Shown here piece by piece: positions 1 through 10,551 of a stretch of DNA of 64,000 nucleotides. The position numbers were made by a program, and so were the translations under genes. Source of the DNA: an uncultured Caulobacter sp. (GTDB lineage: Bacteria > Pseudomonadota > Alphaproteobacteria > Caulobacterales > Caulobacteraceae); assembly GCA_913776195.1 (NCBI GenBank), contig CAJYMH010000019.1, forward strand, positions 1-64,000. The letters run 5' to 3'. Each line of letters opens with the position of its first letter. The first letter of the stretch is position 1. The notes under the pieces are model-generated. The model ran no database searches. It saw only the letters and a program-made list of their open reading frames with translations, and was not told the DNA's origin.

Positions 1-333
1 TTTCCGCTCCGCGCGATCGTGTCTGGGGGCTCCTCGAGAGGACTTACACATCTCCGAGCAAAGGCCCTGACGGGCGGGCCTCCTCCAGCGAGGAGGTCCC
101 GGACCGCGTGGACGCCGGGGTTCCACGGCTAGATCCCGCTCGACCGCATCCCCGCCACGGCCGGCGCTGGCCGAGCGCCCTCCCAGTGCCGGAGACTTTG
201 GAAGCTTAAGGCAGGTTCGGGAAGGTGCGGATAAGTGCTCGAAAATCCCCCGAAACCTTGACATCACCGGCCTGCCATGCGCCCTTCCGCCGCTCGCAAA
301 TCAGCGCCTTTTTTGAAGATTCCGACGCCTCCC
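1..333. other. Non-coding leader upstream of aspS, possible structured RNA
   Basis: No convincing gene lies here. The + strand contains strong secondary structure: a 7-bp hairpin CCTCCTC/GAGGAGG at 79-96 (extended by GGG/CCC), a 6-bp hairpin CGTGGA/TCCACG at 107-127, and a long-range closing pairing of CTGGG (23-27) with CCCAG (182-186), helped by GGCTC/GAGC next to it. This could be a small RNA of about 160-175 nt or the 5' leader of aspS. I compared it mentally with RNase P RNA, SRP RNA, tmRNA and 6S RNA and recognised none of their conserved cores. An open minus-strand frame runs off the left edge but is Arg/Pro/Gly-rich and has no clear start. Confidence 0.3.
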
Positions 334-2163
334 ATGCACGCCTATCGCTCTCATACCTGCGGCCAGCTCCGCGCCTCCGACACCGGCGCCCAAGTGCGTC
401 TGTCCGGCTGGATCCATCGCAAGCGCGACCACGGCGGTCTGGTCTTCATCGATCTGCGTGACCACTACGGCTTGACCCAGCTGGTGCTGCACCCGGAGAC
501 TCCAGGCTTCGACGTGGTGGAGCGCCTGCGCACCGAAAGCGTGCTGAAGATCGACGGCGAAGTGATCGCCCGCTCGGCCGAGACGGTGAACGCCGGCCTG
601 CCGACCGGCGAGGTCGAGGTTCGGGTGAAGGCGGTCGAGGTGCTCTCGGAAGCCGCCGAGCTGCCGCTGCCGGTGTTTGGCGAGCCGGACTATCCGGAAG
701 AAATCCGCCTGAAGCACCGCTATCTCGACCTGCGCCGCGAGACGCTGCACAAGAACATCGTGCTGCGTAGCCGCGTGATCCAGTCGATCCGCAACCGCAT
801 GTTCGCGCAGGGCTTCAACGAGTTCCAGACGCCGATCCTGACCGCGTCGTCGCCGGAAGGGGCGCGCGACTTCCTGGTGCCGTCGCGTCTGCACCCTGAG
901 AAGTTCTACGCCCTGCCGCAGGCGCCCCAGCAGTTCAAGCAGCTGCTGATGGTCTCGGGCTTCGACCGTTATTTCCAGATCGCCCCGTGCTTCCGTGACG
1001 AGGACCTGCGCGCCGACCGTTCGCTGGAGTTCTACCAGCTCGACGTCGAGATGAGCTTCGTCACCCAGGAAGACGTGTTCGCGGCGATCGAGCCGGTGAT
1101 GCACGGCGTCTTCGAGGAGTTCTCGAACGGCAAGCCGGTCTCGCCGATCTCGGGCACGCACACCTTCACCAACGACTTCGGCCAATCGTTCGAGCACCAA
1201 GGCTTCGAGCGCCTGACCTACGCCCAGTCGATGGCCTGGTATGGCAGCGACAAGCCGGACCTGCGCAACCCGATCAAGATGCAGGACGTCTCCGCCCACT
1301 TCCGTGACGGGGGCTTCGGCCTATTCGCCAAGATCCTGGGCGCGGACGCCAAGAACCAAGTGTGGGCCATCCCCGCACCGACCGGCGGCAGCCGCGCGTT
1401 CTGCGACCGCATGAACAGCTGGGCGCAAGGCGAAGGTCAGCCGGGCCTCGGTTATGTCTTCTGGTCGGAAGACCAGGGCGGCTGGGGCGGCCCGATCGCC
1501 AAGAACCTGGGCGAGCCGACGCAGGCCCTGATGGAGTCTCTGGGCCTTGGCTCGGGCGACGCCGCCTTCTTTGTGGCCGGCGACCCGGCGGTGTTCGCCA
1601 AGTTCGCGGGCCTGGCCCGCACGCGCGTCGGGACCGAGCTGAAGCTGGTCGACGAGAACCAGTTCAAGTTCTGCTGGATCGTCGATTTCCCGATGTTCGA
1701 GTGGAACGAGGAAGAGAAGCGCGTCGACTTCTCACACAATCCGTTCTCGATGCCGCAGGGCGGCCTGGAGGCCCTGGAAACCCAGGACCCGCTGTCCATC
1801 CGCGCCTATCAGTACGACATCGTCTGCAACGGCTACGAGCTGTGCTCCGGCGCGATCCGGAACCACAAGCCGGAGATCATGCTCAAGGCCTTCGCCACGG
1901 CGGGCTACGGCGCCGACGTGGTCGAGGAACAGTTCGGCGGCATGCTGAACGCCTTCCGCTTCGGCGCCCCGCCGCACGGCGGCCTGGCCCCTGGCATCGA
2001 CCGGATCGTCATGCTGCTGGCCGAGCAGGTCGCCATCCGCGAGGTCATCGCCTTCCCGCTGAACCAGCAGGGCCAGGACCTGTTGATGAACGCTCCGGCC
2101 GAGGTGCAGGACCGTCAGTTGAAAGAGCTGCACATCCGTACCGCCCCGCCGATCAAGGCGTAA
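334..2163 (+). CDS. aspS: Aspartyl-tRNA synthetase
   Basis: Class II aminoacyl-tRNA synthetase of 609 aa that charges tRNA with aspartate in the cytoplasm. The N-terminal OB-fold anticodon-binding domain covers about residues 15-105 ([20 protein letters not shown]), followed by the catalytic core with class II motif 2 ([10 protein letters not shown], about residue 219), a bacterial-type GAD insertion domain in the middle, and motif 3 (GLAPGIDR, about residue 550). The start at 334 (MHAYRSHTC) is chosen because homologues begin with this segment; an ATG at 277 in the same frame would add 19 residues of unlikely composition. Bacterial-type length is normal. Whether the enzyme also charges tRNA-Asn (common in alphaproteobacteria without AsnRS) cannot be told from here. 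A strong terminator follows. Confidence 0.97.
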   Translation: MHAYRSHTCGQLRASDTGAQVRLSGWIHRKRDHGGLVFIDLRDHYGLTQLVLHPETPGFDVVERLRTESVLKIDGEVIARSAETVNAGLPTGEVEVRVKAVEVLSEAAELPLPVFGEPDYPEEIRLKHRYLDLRRETLHKNIVLRSRVIQSIRNRMFAQGFNEFQTPILTASSPEGARDFLVPSRLHPEKFYALPQAPQQFKQLLMVSGFDRYFQIAPCFRDEDLRADRSLEFYQLDVEMSFVTQEDVFAAIEPVMHGVFEEFSNGKPVSPISGTHTFTNDFGQSFEHQGFERLTYAQSMAWYGSDKPDLRNPIKMQDVSAHFRDGGFGLFAKILGADAKNQVWAIPAPTGGSRAFCDRMNSWAQGEGQPGLGYVFWSEDQGGWGGPIAKNLGEPTQALMESLGLGSGDAAFFVAGDPAVFAKFAGLARTRVGTELKLVDENQFKFCWIVDFPMFEWNEEEKRVDFSHNPFSMPQGGLEALETQDPLSIRAYQYDIVCNGYELCSGAIRNHKPEIMLKAFATAGYGADVVEEQFGGMLNAFRFGAPPHGGLAPGIDRIVMLLAEQVAIREVIAFPLNQQGQDLLMNAPAEVQDRQLKELHIRTAPPIKA

Positions 2164-2187
2164 GGCGAGGCGGCAGCCTGAAACAAG

Positions 2188-2220
2188 AAACCCTCCGGCT
2201 TGCAGGCCGGAGGGTTTTTC
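2188..2220 (+). terminator. Rho-independent terminator of aspS
   Basis: Perfect 9-bp stem CCCTCCGGC/GCCGGAGGG with a short loop, flanked by AAA on the left and a run of five T on the right. It lies 25 nt after the aspS stop and may also serve the convergent pentapeptide gene, since the A-run gives a U-run on the other strand. Confidence 0.9.
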
Positions 2221-2240
2221 TTTGGGGGGTAGGCCGGGGA

Positions 2241-3179
2241 TCAGTTGCGCGGCGGCTTGGGCGGAGCAGGCGGCCGCGGGGCGGCGCGGACCATGGCGGC
2301 GGCGTTGGCCCGGGCCTCAGCGGCGGCGGCCATGGCCTCGGCCCTGGCTTCAGCCTTGATGCGGCCGGCTTCGGCGGCGTTGACGACGATGCGGCGGTGA
2401 CTGTTCTTGCAGCCGCGCGCGGTGATGCCCGACGGCAGGCGGGTGGAGCTGCCGACGCAGGCTTCGTCGATCTGGTCCTGGGTCAGGCCCTTGGCCCGCG
2501 ACAGGTCCGCGCCATGCAGCGAGACGCCGCTGAGGTCGGTGTTGCGGAAGTCCGCCCCGCGGAAGTCACCGCCGTTGAGGACGGCGCCGGTGAGATCGGC
2601 GTTGCGGAAATCGGCGTTGGAGAAGTTGCCGCCGCTGAGGTTAGAGCCGTTCATCTCCGCGTTGCGGAAGTCGACCCGCATCGCCGAGGCGTTGACCAGG
2701 ACCACGCCGTGCAGCTCGCCATGGCGCAGGTCGGAGTCGTCCAGGTCGGCGCTGGAGAAATTGACGCCGCGCAGCTCGGCGCTGCGCAGGTCCACGCGGC
2801 GCAGGCTGGCGTTGACGAAGTTGGAGCCGGTGGCCTCCAGGCCCTCCATCTGGGCGCCCGACAGCTCGGCCGACTGGAAGTTGGCGCCCATCATGTAGGC
2901 GCCGCGCAGATCAGCGCGCGACAGGTCGGCGCTGGCGAAGTTGGAGCCGATGATCTTGGCGCCGCGCATGTCGGCGCCGACCATCTTGGCGCTCTGGAAG
3001 TTGGCGCCGTTGATGCGGGCGTTAAGGAGCTTCTTGCCCGACAGATCGCACCCGCTGCAAGACCCGCTGAGCGAGATCATGCGCGCCACATCCTTTTCAC
3101 CGTTTGGGGCGAACGCGTGAGCGTTCCCGCCGGCGGCGAGCAGGATGAGGGCGGAGAGGGCGAAGGCGGTACGCGACAT
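2241..3179 (-). CDS. Secreted pentapeptide-repeat protein
   Basis: A 312-aa protein with a Sec signal peptide (MSRTAFALSALILLAAGG..AHA) and then roughly 200 residues of A(N/D)LXX-type pentapeptides (for example GANFQSAKMVGADMRGAKI), which fold as a right-handed quadrilateral beta-helix. The mature N-terminus carries a CSGC motif just before the first repeat. The repeats end with a common cap-like sequence (KGLTQDQIDEACVG), followed by an Ala/Glu-rich coiled segment and a Pro-rich tail. The start at 3179 is chosen because it begins the signal peptide and is preceded by GGAG; the upstream in-frame extension has no signal-peptide character. Periplasmic location is inferred; the function is unknown. 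It is convergent with aspS. Confidence 0.85.
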   Translation of the reverse strand: MSRTAFALSALILLAAGGNAHAFAPNGEKDVARMISLSGSCSGCDLSGKKLLNARINGANFQSAKMVGADMRGAKIIGSNFASADLSRADLRGAYMMGANFQSAELSGAQMEGLEATGSNFVNASLRRVDLRSAELRGVNFSSADLDDSDLRHGELHGVVLVNASAMRVDFRNAEMNGSNLSGGNFSNADFRNADLTGAVLNGGDFRGADFRNTDLSGVSLHGADLSRAKGLTQDQIDEACVGSSTRLPSGITARGCKNSHRRIVVNAAEAGRIKAEARAEAMAAAAEARANAAAMVRAAPRPPAPPKPPRN

Positions 3180-3239
3180 TACATACGCTCCAGCGGCGGT
3201 TACGGTCCCCATTTGGTCCCGGGCCCGCTGAGGCGCCAC

Positions 3240-6008
3240 TTAATTCGAGTTAATGGCCCCGCCATCGGCCCGCCCGGCCTGAGCGCCGCAGGTGTCGCAA
3301 ACCGCCATTCCGCCGCGCTGGACCACGGCCTGGTCGCCGCACGAGGCGCACATTCCGGCTGAAACCCCAGCGGTTGCAGGGGTTTCAGCCTTGCGGCCGC
3401 CGAAGGGCAGCAGGACCAGGTTGTCCGGCGCCGCCCCCCGGGAGAAGCCCTTGGAGATGAATTTGGACGCGGGCTGCGGCGTTTCGTCCTCCACCCCCTC
3501 CGCCGCGTTCTTGCCGGCGCCCAGACCGTCAGCGTTGAACTCCGACGGGTCGGCGTTGGCGAGGTCGTCGCGGTCCAGATAGGACACGCCCAGCTCGCGG
3601 AAGATGTAGTCGAGGATCGAGGTGGCCGAGCGGATGGAGTCGTTGCCCGTCACCGGGCCGGCGGGTTCGAACCGGGTGTAGACGAAGGCCTCGACGAACT
3701 CGTCCAGGGGCACGCCATGTTGCAGGCCGATGGACACGGCGATGGCGAAGTTGTTCATCAGCGAGCGGAAGGCGGCGCCTTCCTTGTGCATGTCGATGAA
3801 GATCTCGCCCAGCTCGCCGTCGTCATACTCGCCGGTGTGGATGTAGACCTTGTGCCCGCCGACGGCCGCCTTTTGGATGTAGCCCTTGCGGCGGTCGGGC
3901 AGCTTGCGGCGAGATCGGTCGCGCTCGACGATCTTCTCGACGATGCGTTCACGGATCTCAGGGGCGCTCTCAAGCCGGCGGCGTGGGGTTTCCTCCACCT
4001 CCGGCAGGTCGAGGGCGAAGCTGGCCGGGGCGGCGGCGCGGGTAAGGCGCAGGGCGCGGACCCCGGCGCGGGCGGCGGCGGCCTGAAGACGCGCGGCCTC
4101 GGTCGGGGTGTCGGCGAAGTCCAGCTCCAGCACGAAGGCGGCCGGGGTGCAGACGAAGGTCTCCACCGCCGCTGTCATGGCCAGGCGGGCGGGCAGGGCG
4201 ATCTCGGCAGGTTCGGCGAAGACCGATTGAGCCTTCTCACCCAGGAAGGGAGCGTCGGACAAGCGACGAGCGCCGAGGGCGTGGGCCTCGGCGGCGGCGA
4301 TTTCGTCGGCTGAGAAGCCGGCGAAGGCCAGGGTGTCGAAGTCCGGCTCCATGACCGCGTCGCCGCCGGCGCCGAGAACGTCGCAGACGAAGCCGGCCTC
4401 GATCACCGCCGGCGCGAAGGCGGCGCGTAGGGAGCCCGCCAGGGGCAGGACCGCCTCGGCGGCGGCGATCTCGTGCGCGGTGAAGCCCTTGGCCTCCAGC
4501 GCGGCGTGGTCGATGGCCGGGGCCTCGCGCAGGTCGCCAACACCGAGCGCATGAGCGCGCAGGTCGTCCTTGAGGCCCAGGCGCGCCGCGCCTAGCAGGG
4601 CGGCCTCGGCCAGGACGGGGACGATCTCGCCGTCGGCGGTCTCCGACACGGTCATGGCGCCGGTCCAGGGCGCGGCGCCTAGGGGCGCAGCGAGGCGCAG
4701 TGCCATGTCGGCGTCCTCGAAGAGCGCGCTGACCGAGGCGTGGGCCAGTTTTTCGGGATGATCGGCGGCGCCGCTGAACAGGGTGGCGGCGCGCGCGGCG
4801 ATGTCGCCCTTCAGCTTGCGGGCGGCCTGGGCGCGCTTGCGGAGTGTGGCGGCGAGGGTGGCGCGGTCATCCTCGCCCACGGGGGCGGCCCCCAGTTCGG
4901 CGGACGCGTGGAATGCCTCGGCGGCGAGCAGGGCGTAAAGGGCGGAGGCGGCTTTGCGGCCGTCCTCGGCGCCGTAAGGCAGGCCGAGGCCGACGACGTG
5001 GTCGCTGAGGCCGGCCAGGGTCAGGTCGATGCGCCCCGACGGCAGGCCGGCCGCGCCGCGTTCGATCTCCAGCGCGGCGGTCATCAGGCGAACGACGTGG
5101 GCGAAGGCGTCGAAGTCGAATCCGGCCTCGCCAGCGAAGGCTCGGATGTCGATGGCGGCGCGAGGCGCGGCGGCGGCCAGGGCCGCGGCGTCGGCAGGAT
5201 CGAAAGCCAGGGTCAGACGGCCTGTCTCCCAGCCGGTCTGGGCGGCGCGACGAGCGGCGGGCTCGGCGGCTTCCACCGCCTTGCGGCTGGCGGAGACGAA
5301 CAGGCGAGACGGGGCGGCGAGGACCGGGGCGGCCTGGGCGATCGGCGTCGCGCCGCTGCGGGCCAGCAGGATGGCGTCGGCGATCTGGGCGTCGTCGGCG
5401 CCAGCTTCACGCGCCGAGCGGGCGGCGCGGGCGAGGGCGGTGTTGCGGCGCGGATCGGCGCAGGCGGCGGCGTCGCCTTCGCAACGGATCACGACGTCGG
5501 AGACGGCGGCCAGACGGCCGGCGAGGTGCAGGGCGGCGCGCTCGGCGCAGGCGGCGGCGCGGACATCGGCCACATGGCGGCCGGCGGCGGCGGCGAATTC
5601 CAGATCGTCGAGGACGACGGTCTCGCTGCGCGCGGCCGGCTGGAGCGCGGCGGGGGCGACAAGGCCAAGAGCGAGGGCGGCGAACAACTCCTCGCGGAAA
5701 CCTTGCGCGTCCGCCGTCTTGGCGAACAGGCCCTGGGCCAGACCATGCGCGGCGAGGCGGCGGGCGTAGCGGTCAGGGCCTCCGGCCAGCAGGACGCCGG
5801 CGGGAGATTCGGCGATCAGGGCCTTGGGCGTGTCGGCCTTGGGCAGATCGTGCGGAAGCTGGGCGGCCCAATCCAGCCAGGCCTGTACGCGGGCGTCGGA
5901 CCAACTCTTGGGAGCCAGGACTCCGGCGAGGGCGTCAGCGGTCTCGACCGTGCGGAGCTCGACCTCCGCCGCACGCGCGTCGGCCGAAAGACGCTTTACG
6001 AACCGCAT
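3240..6008 (-). CDS. NrdJ-like TSCPD-domain protein lacking a recognisable catalytic core
   Basis: A 922-aa protein. The last ~230 residues match the C-terminus of alphaproteobacterial vitamin B12-dependent (class II) ribonucleotide reductase Nrd[72 protein letters not shown], and a terminal CxxC..CxxC zinc-type motif (CASCGD..CDTCGA). Upstream, Ala-rich segments resemble NrdJ only faintly ([28 protein letters not shown]), and I find neither the NPCGE/CxE active-site loop nor the usual ~1200-aa length. I infer a degenerate, probably non-catalytic paralogue or regulator of NrdJ. The start at 6008 is preferred because GGGGAG sits 8 nt upstream; an ATG at 6032 is the alternative. NrdR-like boxes lie in the promoter. 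Confidence 0.75.
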   Translation of the reverse strand: MRFVKRLSADARAAEVELRTVETADALAGVLAPKSWSDARVQAWLDWAAQLPHDLPKADTPKALIAESPAGVLLAGGPDRYARRLAAHGLAQGLFAKTADAQGFREELFAALALGLVAPAALQPAARSETVVLDDLEFAAAAGRHVADVRAAACAERAALHLAGRLAAVSDVVIRCEGDAAACADPRRNTALARAARSAREAGADDAQIADAILLARSGATPIAQAAPVLAAPSRLFVSASRKAVEAAEPAARRAAQTGWETGRLTLAFDPADAAALAAAAPRAAIDIRAFAGEAGFDFDAFAHVVRLMTAALEIERGAAGLPSGRIDLTLAGLSDHVVGLGLPYGAEDGRKAASALYALLAAEAFHASAELGAAPVGEDDRATLAATLRKRAQAARKLKGDIAARAATLFSGAADHPEKLAHASVSALFEDADMALRLAAPLGAAPWTGAMTVSETADGEIVPVLAEAALLGAARLGLKDDLRAHALGVGDLREAPAIDHAALEAKGFTAHEIAAAEAVLPLAGSLRAAFAPAVIEAGFVCDVLGAGGDAVMEPDFDTLAFAGFSADEIAAAEAHALGARRLSDAPFLGEKAQSVFAEPAEIALPARLAMTAAVETFVCTPAAFVLELDFADTPTEAARLQAAAARAGVRALRLTRAAAPASFALDLPEVEETPRRRLESAPEIRERIVEKIVERDRSRRKLPDRRKGYIQKAAVGGHKVYIHTGEYDDGELGEIFIDMHKEGAAFRSLMNNFAIAVSIGLQHGVPLDEFVEAFVYTRFEPAGPVTGNDSIRSATSILDYIFRELGVSYLDRDDLANADPSEFNADGLGAGKNAAEGVEDETPQPASKFISKGFSRGAAPDNLVLLPFGGRKAETPATAGVSAGMCASCGDQAVVQRGGMAVCDTCGAQAGRADGGAINSN

Positions 6009-6065
6009 GAAGCGACTCTCCCCATTCACCATGCCGCGAAAAGTTAGAGGTCAGGGGCGGGGTTA

Positions 6066-6112
6066 TCAATAGATGTTGGGGTTTGCTGCGGCTTATCCCC
6101 AAGATGTTGCAT
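6066..6112. promoter_or_regulatory. Tandem NrdR-box-like sites upstream of the NrdJ-like gene
   Basis: Two similar 16-mers, 6066-6081 (core ATAGATGTTG) and 6097-6112 (core CAAGATGTTG), share AGATGTTG and are separated by exactly 15 bp. NrdR, the repressor of ribonucleotide reductase genes, is known to bind tandem 16-bp boxes (core CWATATATWG) separated by 15-16 bp. The cores match 7/10 and 8/10. The sites lie about 58 bp upstream of the NrdJ-like start and 100 bp upstream of the divergent NDUFA12-like gene. The regulator assignment is inference from spacing, motif and gene content. Confidence 0.55.
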
Positions 6113-6213
6113 TGTCGGACATGCTGGACGCTGCCCGACGCCCCGCCTATATTCCGCCCGCGTTCGTCGTCCGGCGGATGCTGCGCCCCTGTTTTTCGGA
6201 AGCGATCGTTCGC

Positions 6214-6621
6214 GTGCTGAACCTGCTGAAATCGATCTTCACCTGGTGGAACCAAGGCACTGTCGGCCTGCGCTTCACCGTCAGCCGCCTGGGCCGTCAT
6301 GTCGGCACGGACGAGTACGGCAACCGCTATTTCGAAGCCCGCGACGACCGCGAGAGCTACGACAAGGGCCGCAAGCGTCGCTGGGTGATCTTCCGCGGCT
6401 ATGCCGACGCCTCGAAGGTCCCGGCCGAATGGCACGGCTGGCTGCACTACACCCTGGATGAGGTCCCGACCGCCGAGCCGCTGCCGCGCAAGGCGTGGGA
6501 GAAGGATCACCTGCCGAACCTGACCGGCACCGTCCACGCCTGGCGTCCGAAGGGCTCCATCGCGCGCGGCGGCGAGCGTCAGGCCGCCACCGGCGACTAT
6601 CAGGCCTGGTCGCCGGAGTAA
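6214..6621 (+). CDS. NADH:ubiquinone oxidoreductase subunit NDUFA12 family protein
   Basis: Small soluble accessory subunit of respiratory complex I (NDUFA12, 17.2-kDa type), found in mitochondria and alphaproteobacteria. Family signatures visible are GTDEYGNRYFE, RRWVIFRG, ASKVPAEWHGWLHY and a C-terminal Trp/Pro-rich end. I chose the GTG at 6214 (135 aa; VLNLLKSIFTWWNQG), which matches the usual family N-terminus; in-frame ATGs at 6178 and 6073 would add segments unlike the family, and the 6073 start would overlap the NrdR-like boxes. It is divergent from the NrdJ-like gene and 4 nt upstream of the DUF2155 gene, so the two are probably one transcript. Confidence 0.87.
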   Translation: MLNLLKSIFTWWNQGTVGLRFTVSRLGRHVGTDEYGNRYFEARDDRESYDKGRKRRWVIFRGYADASKVPAEWHGWLHYTLDEVPTAEPLPRKAWEKDHLPNLTGTVHAWRPKGSIARGGERQAATGDYQAWSPE

Positions 6622-6625
6622 GGGG

Positions 6626-7282
6626 TTGAAGCCCGCGCGGATCATCGTCGGCGGCGCGGTGGTGCTGTCGGCCGCCGCCGCTAGCTTGGCCATAGCACAA
6701 CAGACACAACCTCGCGCGGCGCAGCCTATCGCGCCGTCGCCGGCCCAGGTCGCGCCGCCGCCGCCCGTCGCGCCCCCGCCGCCGCCGGCTTCCGAAGCGC
6801 CGCCGCCCATCGCCGTGGTGCCGCTGCCGCCGGCGCCCGCCGCCGAGCCGGCCGTGGTCACCCCCGCGCCCGCTGAACCGGCGCCGCAGAAGCCCGCCAT
6901 CGCCCCCAAGCCCGACGAGCCGCTGAAGCGTGGCCGATCTGGCGTGGCGATCATGCAGGCGCTGGACAAGATCACCGCCGAGACCATGCGTTTCGAGGCG
7001 CCGGTCGGTCAGCCGATCCGCTACAAGAACCTGATCTTCACCGTACGCGCCTGCGAGACCAGCGCGCCGGACGAACCCGCGCCGGACGCCGCTGCATATG
7101 TACAGGTGGTCTCGCAGAGCCGAGACGACCGGGGGCGCCCGGTCGGCGCAGTGCGTGATGTCTTCAAGGGCTGGATGTATGCGTCCTCGCCGGGCGTGCG
7201 CCCGCTGGAGCATCCGGTCTATGACGCTTGGCTGATCGCCTGCAAAGCCTCGACCGCGCCGGCGCCCGCCGGGAAGCGGTAG
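6626..7282 (+). CDS. DUF2155 domain-containing periplasmic protein
   Basis: A 218-aa protein with an N-terminal signal peptide (residues 1-24, ending LAIAQQ), a long Pro/Ala linker (about 30-105) and a C-terminal DUF2155 domain ([50 protein letters not shown]) with two cysteines that could pair. DUF2155 proteins are found beside the NDUFA12-like gene and aat in many alphaproteobacteria, as here; their function is not established. The start is a TTG 4 nt after the preceding stop, which places the signal peptide at the very N-terminus. The 3' end overlaps the convergent aat gene by 64 nt. Confidence 0.85.
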   Translation: MKPARIIVGGAVVLSAAAASLAIAQQTQPRAAQPIAPSPAQVAPPPPVAPPPPPASEAPPPIAVVPLPPAPAAEPAVVTPAPAEPAPQKPAIAPKPDEPLKRGRSGVAIMQALDKITAETMRFEAPVGQPIRYKNLIFTVRACETSAPDEPAPDAAAYVQVVSQSRDDRGRPVGAVRDVFKGWMYASSPGVRPLEHPVYDAWLIACKASTAPAPAGKR

Positions 7283-7869
7283 AAGTCCGCCTCCACCGTC
7301 AGGGCGGCTTCGAGCCGGCGACGGTACTTGTCGCGCGGAATCTCCATCGTCCCGAACCGCGCCAGGTGGTCGGTGAGAAACTGCGTGTCCAGTAGGGTGA
7401 AGCCGCCGGCGATCAGGCGCGCGACAAGGTGGACAAGAGCCACCTTGCTGGCGTCCGTGACGCGGCTGAACATGCTTTCACCGAAGAAGGCGCCGCCCAG
7501 GGACACGCCATAGAGGCCGCCCACCAGCTCGCCGTCCCGCCAGCATTCGACGCTATGGGCCAAGCCCAGAAGGTAGAGCTCGCGGTACATCATCTGGATC
7601 GGATGGTTGATCCAGGTTTCCGGTCGGTCAGGCCGCGCCTCGGCGCAGGCTTCGACCACCGCATCGAAGGCCGTGTCGATGCGGATGGTGAAGGGTTCGC
7701 CGCGTAGGGTGCGGGCGAGGCGGCGGGGAATGTGGAACCGCTCGAAGGGCAGGACCCCGCGTCGCTCCGGATCGATCAGGAAGACCCGATCGTCGTCGCG
7801 AGCGTCCGCCATGGGGAAGACGCCGCGACGATAGCAGTCGATCAGGTCCTCGACCGTGAACGCGTCCAC
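7219..7869 (-). CDS. aat: Leucyl/phenylalanyl-tRNA--protein transferase
   Basis: Cytoplasmic N-end-rule enzyme that transfers Leu or Phe from aminoacyl-tRNA to proteins with N-terminal Lys or Arg, marking them for ClpS/ClpAP. The 216-aa sequence has the family hallmarks: [11 protein letters not shown] and [19 protein letters not shown] at the N-terminus, [23 protein letters not shown] and [19 protein letters not shown] in the middle, [21 protein letters not shown] near the end. The start is GTG at 7869, only 1 nt after the accC stop, making it the last gene of the aroQ-accB-accC-aat operon. Its 3' end overlaps the convergent DUF2155 gene by 64 nt. Confidence 0.95.
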   Translation of the reverse strand: MDAFTVEDLIDCYRRGVFPMADARDDDRVFLIDPERRGVLPFERFHIPRRLARTLRGEPFTIRIDTAFDAVVEACAEARPDRPETWINHPIQMMYRELYLLGLAHSVECWRDGELVGGLYGVSLGGAFFGESMFSRVTDASKVALVHLVARLIAGGFTLLDTQFLTDHLARFGTMEIPRDKYRRRLEAALTVEADFYRFPAGAGAVEALQAISQAS

Positions 7870-7870
7870 G

Positions 7871-9214
<1,344 letters not shown>

Positions 9215-9219
9215 GACCG

Positions 9220-9717
9220 CTACTCGATGACGACGAGCGGCTCGCCGAACTCGACGGGCTGGGCGTCGCCGATCAGAATCTCGACCACCGTGCCGCCCTT
9301 GGGCGCAGGGATCGGGTTCATGGTCTTCATGGCTTCGACGATCAGCAGGGTCTGGCCGGCTGAAACCTTGTCGCCCACCTTGATGAAGTTGTCGGCGCCG
9401 GGCTGCGGAGCCAGGTAGGCGGTGCCCACCATGGGCGACTTCACGGCGTCGCCGCGGGCGGCGGCCGGCGCGGCTTCAGCGGCGGGAGCGGCGGCGGGCG
9501 GCGGAGCAGCCGCCGTGGCGGGGGCGGCGACCGGGGCAGGGGCGGCGGCGTAAGTGACGGGTGCGGCGGCGACGGTCGTGATCTCGCGGGCGACGCGGAT
9601 GCGCAGTTCGCCTTGCTCGACCTCGATCTCGGTCAGGCCGGTGTCGGACAGGATATCGGCCAGTTTGCGCACCAGACGCGCGTCGATGGAATCCGCTGGG
9701 GCCTTGGGCGTGGACAT
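9220..9717 (-). CDS. accB: Acetyl-CoA carboxylase biotin carboxyl carrier protein
   Basis: The biotin-carrying subunit of acetyl-CoA carboxylase, 165 aa. It has an N-terminal helical segment ([24 protein letters not shown]), a flexible Ala/Pro linker (about residues 50-90) and a C-terminal biotinyl-lipoyl domain with the biotinylation site EAMKTMN (Lys131), which is modified by BirA. The preceding gene is aroQ (35 nt upstream) and the next is accC; the aroQ-accB-accC order is common in alphaproteobacteria. Confidence 0.97.
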   Translation of the reverse strand: MSTPKAPADSIDARLVRKLADILSDTGLTEIEVEQGELRIRVAREITTVAAAPVTYAAAPAPVAAPATAAAPPPAAAPAAEAAPAAARGDAVKSPMVGTAYLAPQPGADNFIKVGDKVSAGQTLLIVEAMKTMNPIPAPKGGTVVEILIGDAQPVEFGEPLVVIE

Positions 9718-9752
9718 TTTGGAATTAGACCTTGTTCTGTTGGCCGTGCGGA

Positions 9753-10196
9753 TCAGGCGGCGCCGACGAGGCCGGCCGCGGCCGCTATAGCCAGTTCATA
9801 ACTCGCCGCGCCGAAGCCGGAAACGACTCCTGTCGCCGCGAGCGAAACGTAGGTGTGACGGCGAAAATCCTCTCGCGCCGCCGGATTGGAAAGATGGCAC
9901 TCGACGATGGGTATAGCCAAAGTCTTGAGCGCGTCGAGGAGGGCCACGGAAGTGTGACCATAACCGGCTGGGTTCAGCACCAGGGCGCTGCCCTCCGTGC
10001 GGGCTTCCTGGACCCAGTCGATCAGTTGGCCTTCATGGTTGGTTTGACGGAAAACGACGCTCAGCCCCTTGGCGCCGGCGGCGGCTTCGCAGCGCGCGCG
10101 CACGTCGTCCAGGGTGTCTTTCCCATAAATCTCCGGCTCGCGCTGGCCCAGCAGGTTGAGATTGGGCCCGCTCAGCACATAGATCGGTTTGGACAT
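9753..10196 (-). CDS. aroQ: Type II 3-dehydroquinate dehydratase
   Basis: Third step of the shikimate pathway: dehydration of 3-dehydroquinate to 3-dehydroshikimate, as a dodecameric type II enzyme. The 147 aa show the N-terminal [16 protein letters not shown] motif with the catalytic Arg and Tyr, and the [12 protein letters not shown] segment with the catalytic His. It is the first gene of the minus-strand aroQ-accB-accC-aat operon and is divergent from thiS with an 80-nt intergenic region. Confidence 0.96.
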   Translation of the reverse strand: MSKPIYVLSGPNLNLLGQREPEIYGKDTLDDVRARCEAAAGAKGLSVVFRQTNHEGQLIDWVQEARTEGSALVLNPAGYGHTSVALLDALKTLAIPIVECHLSNPAAREDFRRHTYVSLAATGVVSGFGAASYELAIAAAAGLVGAA

Positions 10197-10276
10197 TCGG
10201 CCCCGCGGTCGATTCCGCCGTCTTGTATCCCCCGAAAGACGGGGTCACAAGCTTTGCGGCTCAAACGAGGCGAACC

Positions 10277-10477
10277 ATGCAGTTGATGATCAATGGCGAA
10301 CAGCGTGCGGTGGAGGGCGTGGGCGACGTAGCGTCCCTCGTGGTTTCGCTGGGTCTCGACGTCCGCAAGGTGGCCGTGGAGCGCAATCTGGAAATCGTTC
10401 CCCGGTCAGTCTACGCCGATACGCCCCTGATGGACGGCGATCGGATCGAGATCGTTCACTTCATCGGGGGCGGCTGA
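10277..10477 (+). CDS. thiS: Sulfur carrier protein ThiS
   Basis: Ubiquitin-like sulfur carrier of 66 aa whose C-terminal glycine is thiocarboxylated and supplies sulfur to ThiG for the thiazole half of thiamine. The sequence starts [12 protein letters not shown] and ends with the diagnostic Gly-Gly tail (HFIGGG). The start at 10277 has GAGGCG just upstream; upstream in-frame codons do not belong to the fold. Unusually, thiG is not the next gene but lies about 4.4 kb downstream. No TPP riboswitch was recognisable upstream. Confidence 0.95.
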   Translation: MQLMINGEQRAVEGVGDVASLVVSLGLDVRKVAVERNLEIVPRSVYADTPLMDGDRIEIVHFIGGG

Positions 10478-10551
10478 GAGGGCCGGCGGCGCGAGATTTC
10501 TCTGGACGTCGACCGCCAGAAGTTTAGGTCGTCGCCGGAGTACCGCGGAGC

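Noticed and set aside
1-230. Open minus-strand frame running off the left edge
   Set aside because: No start codon with ribosome site, Arg/Pro/Gly-rich translation as in shadow frames, and the same DNA shows strong RNA-like structure.
301-1299. Long minus-strand frames opposite aspS, and equally long ones opposite accC, rne, tipN-like and leuA genes
   Set aside because: High GC leaves antisense frames open; translations are His/Gln/Arg/Gly-rich mirror images without motifs, while the sense frames have clear families.
10197-10276. TPP riboswitch upstream of thiS
   Set aside because: No CTGAGA or ACCTGA...GGATAAT-type conserved boxes are present; the same was checked upstream of thiG.
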